DNA from: Udeniomyces pyricola
Lineage: Eukaryota; Basidiomycota; Tremellomycetes; Cystofilobasidiales; Mrakiaceae
Direction: 5' to 3'
Assembly (NCBI GenBank): GCA_039545295.1
Contig: BCIK01000023.1
Coordinates: 310,001 to 374,000, forward strand
Length of the DNA stretch: 64,000 nt
A program made the translations under genes and the position numbers. Shown piece by piece: positions 1 through 10,661 of the stretch (position 1 is the stretch's first letter; the number at the start of each line of letters is the position of its first letter). The notes beneath the pieces are model-generated. The model did no database searches and was not told where the DNA came from. It saw only the letters and a list, made by a program, of their open reading frames with translations.

Positions 1-527
1 AGAACGAGGGAAAGCGAAAGCAACGCACAACCGGAGACGATGGAGCGGGGCTAGCACTTCCAGTTTTGCGAGCAGGAAGGGCTCGAATCCTAAAGGTTGA
101 CAAGTTGACAGTCAGTGGTCTGTTTCCGAGACGGAAATACACGTGGGGACCAGAGAAAGTGAGAACATGCCGAAGAAGGAAATGCGAGGACGCATTCTCA
201 CTTTCTAGCTCCGAGATCGGCTTCCTTGGCTTTGGGCATCTCCTTGGGAACATCCTACAAATGCGATATCACGATGACACGATCAGCGTGGTGTAAGAGA
301 GGTAGTGAAGGAGAACGAGAGGAGAAGAAGAAAGTGGAAAGGACCTCGTCGCTTCCATCGTTGTGGCCGCCACCTTCTTTAGAGATCTAAGGGAGAGAGG
401 AGGCGGAGAGCGAGAGAGGGAGGGAGGAAGATGTTCGGATGAGTGAGAAGTAAGAAATGGATGAATGAAGTGTGTATGCGATGGAAGGGAAAAGGCTGAC
501 TTGATGTTCTGCTGTCCGTTTGGCCAT
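1..527 (-). CDS. Nup50/Nup2-type nucleoporin, N-terminal part (runs off the window)
   Basis: This is the 5' part of a gene cut by the window's left edge. Four short exons join in frame: 501-527, 345-386, 202-254 and 1-89, read right to left. The N-terminus MAKRTAEHQISKEG, an acidic GSDED stretch, then RKIRALPARKTG matches the start of Nup50/Nup2 proteins, which begin MAKR and carry a basic RKIRALP/KR-type element. In that family this segment binds importin-alpha at the nuclear basket; the FG repeats and Ran-binding domain would lie outside the window. Donors are gtcagc, gtcctt and gtgaga, and acceptors are ttag, gtag and ttag. The family match rests on about 70 residues, so the identification is good but not certain. 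Confidence 0.68.
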
Positions 528-851
528 TGGGGGATGTGGACGATGGGTGTCGAGGGTGGTGGTAGCGGGGATACCGATGTGTGAGGGTTTGTGGTTGTGG
601 TTTGTTGAGTTGAGTGTATGCCGTATGCTGTATGCTGTGTGTATATTGTATATTGTATATTGTATATTGTACATTGTATATTGTACATTGTATATTATAT
701 ATTGTATATTCTATATTGTATATCGATCAACTCATCATCACCAACACACACATACACACATCCATCCGTATCATATATCATCCATCATCATCCCTCCACC
801 AGTCCATTCCCATTCCCATTCCCATCCCATCCAATCTCCTTCACCATCACC
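528..851. promoter_or_regulatory. Shared divergent promoter with a TGTATAT microsatellite
   Basis: This 324-bp gap separates the start codons of the nucleoporin (-) and prefoldin 5 (+). It holds an imperfect TGTATAT-type repeat at about 636-725, which supplies many TATA-like elements in both directions. A CCATTCCCATTCCC pyrimidine-rich leader precedes the prefoldin ATG. No other gene is visible here. Confidence 0.5.
636..725. repeat. Imperfect TGTATAT microsatellite
   Basis: About 90 bp of TGTATAT/TGTACAT units with a few substitutions lie inside the divergent promoter. Short open frames across it (YIVYCILY-like on one strand, YNIQYTIY-like on the other) are translations of the repeat and not genes. 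Confidence 0.85.
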
Positions 852-2067
852 ATGGCCTCCTCCCAGATCTCCATCCAGGACCTCGACTTCAAGCAACTCA
901 CCGAAGTCAAGAAGCAGCTCGATGAGGTTCGTTCGCACTCCCCTCCTCAGCTTCTCTTTCCATTCCAACTACGCCCTCTTCTTCATCACTGACTGACTGA
1001 CTGACTGACTGCCTCACGCTCTCCCCTGCATTCATCCCATCCCATTCCATCCCAACCGCCAGGAACTCGAACACCTCACCAACTCTTTTGCCCAGCTCAA
1101 GGCCGCTCAGGCAAAGTTCAAGAGCTGCGTCGACAACGTCTCTGAGATCAAGCCCGAGAATGCGCGTACGTCTCTCACGTCTCCCCCACCTGGTTCTGAA
1201 ACCTTCAAAAGGGGGGGGGGGGAGAACATACATCTTGCAACATGTGTCTCCATCAAGGAGTAGATCATCCGAATGGTTTACACCTCACCATGGACAGGAT
1301 CAGCTCATCTAAACTCTACCTTTCCTTCTCTACGCACCCGATTTTACCTTTGAACGCGACACCGTCCACCTCTCTACTTCACTCCATCTTCCTCCTTCCG
1401 AACCGGGATCCCTACCGACAAACTCCAGCTAAACCCATCTTGATCCCTTTGACTTCAAGTCTCTACGTTCCCGGCAAGCTGACGGATCTTGAGAACGTCA
1501 TCATCGACGTTGGCACGGGTTACTACGTCTCAAAGGTACGAACCCCCTTCCTCTTTGTTCTCTGAACTCACTTTCCAACAAACTGCCCCCCCCCCTCCAT
1601 CAAAACCGAACAACAACGAATAAGCGAGTCTAGTCCAGATCGATCAAAGAGGTCAAAGAGGAAAAGGGGTTTCTTTTTTTTGAGTTCAAAGCTCAATCGG
1701 GACTAGATAGAATTCTTCCCTGGCATTCAAATCACTGCGCATCCATTCTTTCCTTTTGTCCCTTCTCCCTCTTTACGGGATCGCAATCTGACGCCTCACT
1801 TCTAAATTCTCACCCTCCTCTTCTTTCTCTCTCTCTCGCTCTCGATTCATTTCCTCCAACCGTTTACCACCCTCTGACCAGACGCGTAAAGAAGCGCTCA
1901 AGCACTATACGGCCAAGACGGCGTTCGTGCGCAAGAACCTCGAGGTCCTCCAGGAGACGATTGAGAAGAAGCAGAGTAACGTTCAACAAGTCGTTCAGTT
2001 GATGATGGCGAGGCAACAGCAGCAGCAACAACAACAGCAGACCCCGGGTCAGGTAGCGGGCAAGTAG
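852..2067 (+). CDS. GIM5: Prefoldin subunit 5
   Basis: This is a subunit of the hexameric prefoldin (GimC) co-chaperone, which hands nascent actin and tubulin to the CCT chaperonin in the cytosol. Four exons join in frame: 852-926, 1063-1165, 1429-1535 and 1882-2067. They give an N-terminal helix with KQLDEELEHL, the middle beta segment [12 protein letters not shown] and [13 protein letters not shown] [10 protein letters not shown], then the C-terminal helix ending in a glutamine run and TPGQVAGK. The helix-hairpin-helix order and the SLYVPG and GTGYYV motifs are typical of alpha-type prefoldin 5. The protein is about 156 residues, normal for the family. The first intron begins gttcgt and the later ones gtacgt. 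The gene faces away from the nucleoporin across a shared promoter. Confidence 0.93.
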
Positions 2068-2535
2068 GAGAGGAAGGAAATGAGAAGGGCTAGCAAAGAA
2101 TTAGATGGATGAAGCATAGAAACAGATAATGATGTCGATCGTCACGCCTGGCTTGTGAAACGAGTGATTTTTTCTTCTTCTTCTTCTTCTTCTGGTATGT
2201 TGCGAACCTACATAGCAAGAAGAGATCAGGTAAAATCGCTCCTGACCATGCATAGTTTCCATGCCATCTATCGGCTCACAACAAACAAACAAACAAACAG
2301 AAAGAAAAAAAAAATGGAAAGGGAAAAAAAATGGAAAGGGAAAAAAACGAGAAACAAGCAATCGATGGAGATGATGAAAGCTCAAGTATGGAATGGAGAA
2401 GCTGCATTTTAAAGTCCAACCAAACCATGCACACACATGAGAAAAGGGAGAAACAGACGGTAGAAGAAGGCGAAAAGACAGGATACAGGCTGGGTATGTA
2501 TAAAATGATTGCTTCCGATGCGTCTTTATTCCTTT
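2068..2535. other. Convergent intergenic region, prefoldin 5 / transporter
   Basis: This 3' to 3' spacer of about 470 bp has no gene. It contains a TTC run at about 2172-2193, a CAAA repeat near 2280-2300 and several A-runs that could serve 3'-end formation on either strand. Low-complexity open frames here are not credible genes. Confidence 0.6.
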
Positions 2536-5080
2536 TTAGTGAGTAGGGGGTTTGGATCCACTGGCCAACTTGAAAATGTTGTATCTATCCCAGGGAGGTT
2601 GATTCGTAAGGATAGCAAGACAAGGAAAAAAAAAAAGATGAAAAAGTAACAATGTCAGTCAAGGGTAGACAGACAGCTTCAACAACCTCGACCCACATAC
2701 ACACACACACACATCCACATCCACACGCCCACGAAAGGATGGAAAGTTTCAATGACTTACGACAAGCAAAAGACCATGACGCACACGCCGTAGATGGCGA
2801 GAGCCAAAGACGCCCAGACGAGGTTCTGGTTCTCACGAGCTTTCGAACGGAACAGTTTGAAGTAGAAGAGACCGGGAAGGATGAAAGAGATAATGGTCGA
2901 ACCCGTGGCTGAAAAGGGAAAGGACAAAGGAGGCACAAACAAAAGGTCGTCCGAGGGAAACAAAAGATGAATAGAGATGTCAAGTCAATCCAAAGTTTTG
3001 ATTAATCAAATGCAGGTCATTGAATGGGTTACTCACCTCCGACAAAACTCAAGACGACCTCCAATTCGTCGACCAAGAGCGCTACGATCAAGCCTCCAAT
3101 CAAGATACACCCCGTGAGGAGCACAAACCTCCTCTGGCTCATTGGCTTGGCAACAATCTTTTCAAGTTTTTTCGGGATCTCCAGGAGAGGTTCCCCCGTC
3201 GATGGATCGGTCCGGCCGACGGAACCAAGGAGTGGTTTGGAAGGGGTAGGAACCGTAGAGGATGAGGTCGTCGTTGTTTCTTCATCGTCGGACTCATCTT
3301 CGCCCGCGCCGATGGCCGTGTTTAGATCCGATGACGGGGAAGAGAACAGTTCGGATACAGTTGTGATGACTTTGTCGAGGGAAGCGCGGCAAGGATGCGC
3401 TTGGAGCGGGTACGAGAACAGCACCATGATGGCGATGCCAAGCCGACCCAAGGCGACAAAGAGGGACTAGAGATCAAAAGAAAAGAAGGAAAGGCAAAGC
3501 AATCACAATCAATGTCCATTCTTCCAGAAGACTAGACATAGATGCATAAAAAAGATCACGAACAGCATTGGGGTACGAAGAAAGAATGTTGCTGGTGACT
3601 GTGAGATGATAGGCAACATGATATCCATGGATGGATGCGTACAAGATACACACCTGTCAGCCATCCACTGCCCGTAGCATGTACTCACGCCTCTCAACGT
3701 CTATGCCACCTCGTCGCAGGAAAAAAAAAAAAAACTCGCCTTTGCTTCCAAAAGTCAGATATCCGGCCAGACCGATGATCTCGTAGATGACGACTGCCGA
3801 TCCGATGGCAGAGGTCGTGACCCGGTTGATCCGAGCCTGGGTGTTATCCCTGAGCTCGTTGTAAACCGGGAACAAGTTTTGACTGCAAGTGAACCCAAAG
3901 ACTTGGACCGGGAAAGATCCAATCGAGTCCTTATGGAACCTAAAGTACTCAATCTTACCCGCCGGCTCAATGTCGTGCGGGCGGTGAAAGAAAAAGACGA
4001 CGACGATGGCGAGGAGGTAAAAGACCATGAGCAGAGCGGCTTGGGACGTAAAGCGAAGCGAGTCGAGTTTCTTGAGGAACGCAAGGGGAACGTTGACAGC
4101 AAAGGAGAGAAGTAGCCATAGGGAGGGAGAGAGCAGGAGCGAAGGCGGGGTTGAAGAGGGGAAAAGGATAATGTAGATGGTCGAGAGAGCTGTCGGGTGA
4201 TCAAGACGGAGGAAGCGTAACCCCAACCAGTCAGCAGCCGTCAAGGACAAAGTCCACCAGCAATGGCGGCTGGTAGATGCAGGCACCTGCCTCACCTTGT
4301 GGCGTGAGAGTCTTGATGATGATGAGATACGAAATCGATACTCCAAAGCACTGTGACACAAGTCAAAGAGAAAAGTTCAGTACCCATGATGGAGCGGCTA
4401 AACGATCCGGCGTTTTTCATCAAAGATCGATGGTTGAACCTTGATAGCGATAGCCAAGTCAAACAGGATTGTCGCCTTAGGTCCAAAGGTGAGCAAAGAG
4501 ATGGCATTGAAGGATGATGTCCGCCGAGGCACGACGTGAGCTGCACACCGAGAGAGAAGATACAGGCCTGAGAAGGACATGAAGCCGGAGAAAGCGCCTG
4601 GTAAAGACGAATTGAGAGAAACGAGATTAGATTCTCCAGCTCACAGGCCTAACCTGACGAAACAGTCAAGCACCAGGAGACGAGCAATCAGTGGGAGCAT
4701 ACAAGAGATCATGCCCGGAAAAACTCCTATCGAAGCAAACGCTGAAGGAAACGCGAGACAGCCGGTGCCTGAATGTTTGGTGCGAGAAACGAAAGGGCGT
4801 TTAGACGTGAAATGAGCACAGAGCTGACGTTGCAGCGTGTAAGAGGTTCGTAGAGAGCTGACCAAGGATCGTGTTTGCCAAGCTGGTAGATACATGCCAA
4901 GAGCGACGATTCGTAGTTGTATGAAGCAGATCAAGGTGTGAGTGATGATGGGATGGATGCGCGCTTCGGTCTCCTCCTGATCGACCTGTCTCCCCGCAGC
5001 GGCGCCGGTCGCTGAGTCGTACTCACTTGGACACGCCACTGAGAACGCTAGCTGAGCCCCCTTGAAATCTGTCTGGCTCT

Positions 5081-5112
<32 letters not shown>

Positions 5113-5319
5113 TTGAGCGCTATGGCGATGGCGGCGATCGGGCTCGACCGAAGACGAGGACGACGGCGGGGCAAGAAGCGGACTCTCAGCCGCGGGATTC
5201 AGGTCCTGGGAGACGTCCCTGGCATGAAGGGATGGGTGTTTACGATCTGAGCTATCGTCGTGGTCGTCATCGTTGTCGTGGAGATGGTGGGTGATGCGCG
5301 TGTAGTCTGTGGTAGGCAT
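2536..5319 (-). CDS. AVT-type amino acid transporter (AAAP family), probably vacuolar
   Basis: This is an amino acid/auxin permease family carrier related to yeast Avt proteins, which move amino acids across the vacuolar membrane. Ten exons (5027-5319, 4863-4882, 4682-4768, 4440-4597, 4296-4350, 3740-4189, 3564-3598, 3037-3466, 2761-2908, 2536-2584) join into 574 codons. After a hydrophilic N-terminus with an aspartate run comes the family hallmark SNLANTILGTG, then about ten hydrophobic segments including LYLLSRCA, SYLIIIKTLTP and GYLTFGSK. A long Ser/Thr/acidic loop (about 3150-3370) precedes the last two membrane segments. The intron after GSK appears to be GC-AG (3599-3739). A GTAAGT donor at 2760 supports a last exon ending NIFKLASGSKPPTH; without it the protein would stop at VMVFCLS. 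The exon 3/4 junction (4682/4597) is the least certain. Confidence 0.85.
5079..5115 (-). repeat. CGT/GAC trinucleotide run coding for poly-aspartate
   Basis: A run of GTC/GAC triplets in exon 1 of the transporter encodes about ten consecutive Asp residues in its cytosolic N-terminal tail. A run of this kind can vary in length between strains. Confidence 0.8.
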
Positions 5320-6963
5320 TTCGTGGGTGGATTCGAGGGACGGAATGGTGGCGGAGATGAACGAAGAGGGGACGGGTGGGGACGAGAGAAGGGAGAAAGA
5401 AAGAGAGAGAGAGAGAGAGAGAGCTTAGAGAGCTTGATGAAATATCAGCCGAGTTGAATGATGATAAGTGTGCAGGCTGCCCGCCGCACCAACTTCAAGT
5501 TGCTTCAAGCCCCACTGCGAGATCAGGCGGCGGCGCTGTCGAAGCGATTTCAGCTCTCAATATGCTTTTTTTACGCCGGCCATGTACTCACATCACTTCA
5601 CTATCGCACCGTCATTTACAAAGCCAAACTCAAGCACGGCCGGTACATAGTCAACCATTCATTTATATACCACGCGACGCCGAAGCTGTACTGCTATACT
5701 GTTAGCCCGCGGGCTCATATCCGCGAGTCGCGTCTTTAATTGGACGTGCAGACCTCCACGCTCGGTTGATCAGTACGTTCAAACTCCCAATGGCCGGCAT
5801 GAAGCTTCTAGCTAGATCCAAGTCGATGTTCACGCGGTGCAAGTTTGTACTTATGTTTGCCATTCTTACTGCGGCCGAAAGTAATGGTTATCATCTATCG
5901 ATGTGTATATATATATATATGTACCGATTGAGTCAGGATGCAAAACGCCTGCAGGTCTAGGATCTGGGTGGACCATCATCGGATGACAGCCGATGCGATG
6001 GTCAGACTGATGGATCAAACTGAAGTCGGACGATACGAAGCGTATGTGACATGGCTGGGACCCCAAGAAGGCCAGGAACGTGGCTGTCGGACATGATGGG
6101 GAGGAGAATAAAACGGGGACTGGACTTGGAATCGAGTTGAAATCATTTCAAGCGGGGGCCGTTGTCGACGGGGCAAGACGGGAATGGAACGTGTGCTGGC
6201 GTGTTTTTTTCCTGCTTTTAATGTGCCCTTTCTCTTTGCTTCCCTTTCTGCCTTATCCCTCCCCCAACCACATCCCACATCAACAAACCCCCTTGCAGGT
6301 GAGACCTCTATCCTTTGCTCATCTCATCCCCGTCAATTCGTGCCTATCGAATGCTGTCCATCACCCAAGCTGATCGCATTCGTATACCACTCAATCAATC
6401 AATCAATCATCCCTCACCCACACATCCGCTGCTTCGGCCCGCGATGTTGTCGCCATCTGCTCGCTCCCCCTTTTCCCTTTGCATCTTCTTGTTCCTCGTA
6501 CTCCTCCCCTTCCCTCGTTTTTTCACCCCCGCTCCAGCACACATCACAAGTTCGCCCAACATTTTCTCCAACCAGCTCGGGTCGTCTCACAACGTACGTG
6601 TCTCCTTTACTCTGGGTCTATGTGCTTCTTGCAACACTGTCCGCTTACATCACTCATCAATCCCTCCATCCCGGCCCGCCCGCGTACAGCCCCATCGAGG
6701 TACGTGTTCCTTGTTTCTTCCTGCTTGGCTCAGTCATCCATCTCGCTTATTGAGGATATGCTTTTCTTCTCGTTTCGTTCGGCCCAACAGGATCACTTCA
6801 CACCTCCGCCGATTATTTGATAGAGCTTTAAAGCCCGTTATCAATCCAACGGAACATCAATCAACCAACACACCTTATTTCCACGCAAGCCCCTTTTTCT
6901 TCCAGGCCTCACTTTAAATCATCAACAACAAAAACAAAAATAATATACAAAAACAGCACAATC
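5320..6963. promoter_or_regulatory. Divergent transporter/INO1 regulatory region with a long INO1 leader
   Basis: This 1.6-kb region separates two divergent start codons. A GA-dinucleotide run (about 5394-5423) lies just upstream of the transporter. From about 6200 to the INO1 ATG the + strand is strongly pyrimidine-rich and carries two good intron-like units (6594-6689 and 6700-6790, both gtacgt...ag), suggesting that the INO1 transcript starts far upstream and has a spliced leader. I did not find a convincing copy of the yeast inositol-response element CATGTGAAAT. Confidence 0.5.
6444..6831 (+). other. Possible spliced 66-codon uORF or small gene ahead of INO1
   Basis: An ATG at 6444 opens 50 codons (6444-6593) that end exactly at a gtacgt donor. 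A 10-nt exon (6690-6699) and a third exon from 6791 continue the frame to a TAA at 6829-6831, 132 nt before the INO1 ATG. The peptide starts with a hydrophobic core (about residues 10-27, SLCIFLFLVLLPFPRFF) resembling a signal or membrane segment. It could be an upstream ORF in the INO1 leader or an independent small gene, or an accident of a pyrimidine-rich leader. The splice signals are good; translation is inference. Confidence 0.3.
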
Positions 6964-9752
6964 ATGTCCACCAACCCGCACCCCAACGGCTCTGAGCTCT
7001 CTTTTGGCTCGTCCTATCAGTCCCAGGCGGCGTCTCCCCACGCTGAGCCCGCCGCGATTCATCCGACGTCGGCCCGAACCGTGCGTCCCGTAAATTCAGC
7101 TGACGCGTTTTTTTTTTCTGCCTTTCTGGGTTCGAAGCTGACGAATTTTTATTCTGCTTGTTGTACCCTGTGCGCACCGTCAAATAGAAGTATCCCCATG
7201 GTATCGAGGTCGATCTCGGACAGGGTAAGACGACCTATACCGCCGACGAAATCCGAGCTTCGTTTGTCGACAAAGCCAACTTGGTTACCCGTACGTTTTC
7301 GATCTATTCGCTCAGTCGCACCTCAAGAGACCGTAGTCTGACATTCTCGTTTGATTGCAACACACGTTTGACGCCCTGTTCCAGTCGAGGACGGCAAGAT
7401 CACCGTCAAGACGACCGAGACTCCTTACGAGTTCTCTACCAAGCGAGCCGTCCCCAAGACTGGGTAAGTCCGGCATTCACCCCAGTTGGCGGCGTGATGC
7501 GATCTAGGTGAATTGTACTTATCAGACCGATCCCAATATTCTAGTCTCATGGTCATTGGCCTCGGTGGTAACAACGGAACAACTCTCGTTGCTGGCACGC
7601 TTGCCAACAAGCACAATATCTCTTGGATGACCAAGGAGGGTCCTCGAACGCCCAATTAGTACGTCACCCCTGCTTCTTATTTCGTCCGCTTGCACGTACT
7701 TATTCGTTTGGTTTACTACTGGCTATTGCTTCATAAAGCATCGGATCCCTCGTTCGAGCGTCGACCCTCAGACTTGGTGTCGACCCCGCGTCGGGCAAGG
7801 ACGTCAACGTTCCCTTCTCGGATGTCCTGCCCATGGTACACCCTAACGACTTTGTCATCTCTGGGTAGGTATAGTCCTTTTTGTTACGAGTCAGTGCAGT
7901 CGCGTTGACTAAAGGAGAATGGTCAGGAAAGCTAAACGCAATCTTGCTTTTCTTTTTCGCCGAACTTAGATGGGATATCTCTGCCATGCCGCTCGACAAG
8001 GCTATGTATCGAGCGCAGGTCCTCGATTACGATCTTCAGCGACAGGTTGCTCCCATCATGAAGACTTCCAAGTACAACACGCCCTTGCCGAGCATTTACT
8101 ACCCTGATTTCATCGCCGCCAACCAGGAAGAGCGAGCCGACAATGTTTTGCCCGGTAAGTCTCGGGCCGGAAGCTGTGCAAGGGTCTTCTGTTCGCTCTA
8201 AACCTTGGAGCCCTGTGAGCTCACTTCATCTCTCTTCTCTCTCTCTTGACGGCCTGCCACCTCTTATATCTCCTAGGCTCCGATAAGCAAGCCCATCTCG
8301 AGACGCTCCGAAAGAACATTCGAGATTTCAAAGCCGACAACGATCTCACCACTGTCGTCGTTGTGTGGTCTGGTAACACCGAACGATACGCCGAGCTCCT
8401 CGACGGTGTCAACGACACAAGTGCCAACCTTCTCGCTGCCATCAAGAGCTCGCACGCAGAAATCTCTCCCTCGACTCTCTTTGCGGTCGCATCGATCCTT
8501 GAAGGATGCCCCTTTATCAACGGCTCTCCCCAGAACACGTTCGTTCCTGGTGTCATTCGACTCGCCGAAGAGCACAAGGCCTTCATCGGAGGTGATGATC
8601 TCAAGTCAGGCCAGACCAAAGTCAAGTCGGTTCTCGTCGACTTCCTCGTGAACGCCGGCATCAAGCCGCTCTCGGTCGCTTCATACAACCACTTGGGTAA
8701 CAATGACGGTCACAACCTTTCTTCCCAAGCTCAATTCAAGGTTGGTCAACCCAATTTTCTAGGCATCCTAAAGCTCTTTCCAATGCAAATCACTGACTAG
8801 ATATTACTGTACCAAATCGGTGTTTGTTTCACTCTACTAGTCCAAGGAGATTTCCAAGTCGTCTGTCATTGATGACATGGTCGAGTCGAACCACCTCCTT
8901 TACAAGAGAAAGGAAGAGATGGGCCCTAACGCTAAGAAGGGCGAGCACCCAGACCACCTTGTCGTCGTAAGTGCTCATGCGAGATGTGCTTATTTTGGTG
9001 TGGTGTGGCCTCGTTGAACATTTGGACGATGTCTGACTCAGCCCAATCCGCTTCGCGTTGTCGTTGTACAGATCAAATACATTCCCGCCGTCGGCGACAA
9101 CAAGAAGGCTATCGACGAGTTTTGTGCGTCATTTTTTATTTCTGCTCAGCATATCATCCTATCTCGGAATCCAAGCTCGATTGTCGATATCACGTTCTAT
9201 CACTAATTTATCCCGCCTCTCATCTGGCCATATTGTTTGTTCGTGTGTGGATGTAGACTCTGAGCTCTTCATGGGTGGTCACAACACGATGTGCCTTTGG
9301 AATTCTTGCGAGGACTCCCTCCTTGCGACGCCCTTGATCCTCGATCTCGCCATCTTGGCTGAGCTCCTCACTCGAATCACGTACCGACCGACCACCGAGG
9401 ACGGACAAGGCTCGTTCGAGCCGCTCTACCCTGTGCTCTCGCTTTTGAGTTACATGGTAAGTCGTCTCGGATATTTCACTGAGTGTCAAAAGCGCTGCCG
9501 GATGGTGGTGTCAAAGCTGATGAAATCACATCTTCTCTCCTTGAACCCTGTTCTTTCCGGATGGGACGTTTTTTTCTTTTTCTTTCTGTTAACCTTTCAT
9601 CCGTTTTTCAGCTCAAAGCGCCTCTCGCCAAAGACGGGACCGACGTCGTCAACTCGCTCGCCCGCCAGAGGAACGCCCTCGAGACGTTCCTCAAGGCCGT
9701 CATTGGTCTCGAGCACTCGCCCGATCTCTTGCTCGCGAGCCGAACGTGGTAG
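6964..9752 (+). CDS. INO1: Inositol-3-phosphate synthase (myo-inositol-1-phosphate synthase)
   Basis: This enzyme converts glucose-6-phosphate to inositol-3-phosphate with bound NAD, the committed step of inositol and phosphatidylinositol synthesis in the cytosol. Eleven exons join in frame (6964-7080, 7188-7290, 7385-7463, 7545-7658, 7739-7864, 7970-8154, 8277-8740, 8841-8966, 9072-9123, 9257-9456, 9612-9752) to 568 residues, slightly longer than yeast Ino1. The dinucleotide-binding loop GLGGNNGTT is at about residue 103. Further family signatures are [36 protein letters not shown] and GGHNTM near the C-terminus. The second exon-exon junction gives a slightly unusual NLVTLEDGK. All introns are GT-AG. 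The gene diverges from the transporter and has a long leader that may be spliced. Confidence 0.96.
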
Positions 9753-10661
9753 GTAGAATAAGGATCTGATCGTTTTCGTCGTCGGGAGAGAGGACGCTGT
9801 AATTCCTTTCAATGGAACAGACAGGGGATCAGACGGAAGAGATCGAAAGAGAAGGAGGAAAACTTCAACAGTTGTCCTCGCATCTTGTAGTGGAGAAGAA
9901 AAGGCGGAAGACGAGCAAGTTTTGGTTTTGTGATGCGGTGTTTGTTGATATGTCATGCTTACGGCGTTGAATGCGGTTATTGTCATATGTAAATGAGTAA
10001 TCTGGACGACTGGCCGTAGCTTGGGACGCTTGGGACTTGGAGGTTTGCCGGTTGCCTCTGATTCACTGATTGCCTTAATCGATCATCTATGCACAACAAA
10101 ATTGCCACAATCGATGAATGAGGATGCATAGACTGCGCGACAGGCAGAAAAACCAACAAGAACACCTTCAGGATCCTGTAGATTCGAACGTATGCGGAGA
10201 ACTAGATTAGGTCAATATACATGCTTGACGTACCCCGCAGTACTGGTGGAGAATCTGGCTCCTATCTAAAAGCCTAGCCAGAAGGCCCAGTTTCGACTTT
10301 TGAAGCTACTGAACTCTCAAGGTGCGTGATACGGATCCAGGCCTCGAAGGAATGCTTGAAATTACCGACATGCCAATGAACGATCATGACGGATCCATCC
10401 AACACGTGTTCACCTACAACATAGCCAGCCGCCTGGTCCCCCAACGAGGTCTGAGGACAGGCGATTTGTTTCTATTTGACGCTGAAGATCGAGTTCCGGA
10501 GCCGACCCTGTAGAATGGTTTTCAAGTATATATACGGTGTCAGAGGAAGGTTCCACTTGGGACACACACCCTGTTCGACATGAGTGGTCGTCTATATCCA
10601 AGACATGCACGAGGACACTGATCAATCGTAGGGTTACACTCACTGAGATTGACCATCGTCT
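9753..10661. other. Convergent intergenic region, INO1 / Scm3 candidate
   Basis: About 900 bp lie between the INO1 stop and the stop of the minus-strand Scm3-like ORF. Short open frames exist on both strands (for example 10322-10513 + and 10410-10643 -), but none shows a recognisable motif, good start context or splice partner. I see no repeat or RNA gene. Confidence 0.5.

Noticed and set aside
66..296. 76-codon + frame at the left edge
   Set aside because: It is antisense to the four nucleoporin exons, which join in phase and match a known family.
3657..4361. 234-codon minus frame beginning MCHSALEYRFRISS
   Set aside because: Its main part is the transporter exon 3740-4189; the extra ends are translated introns.
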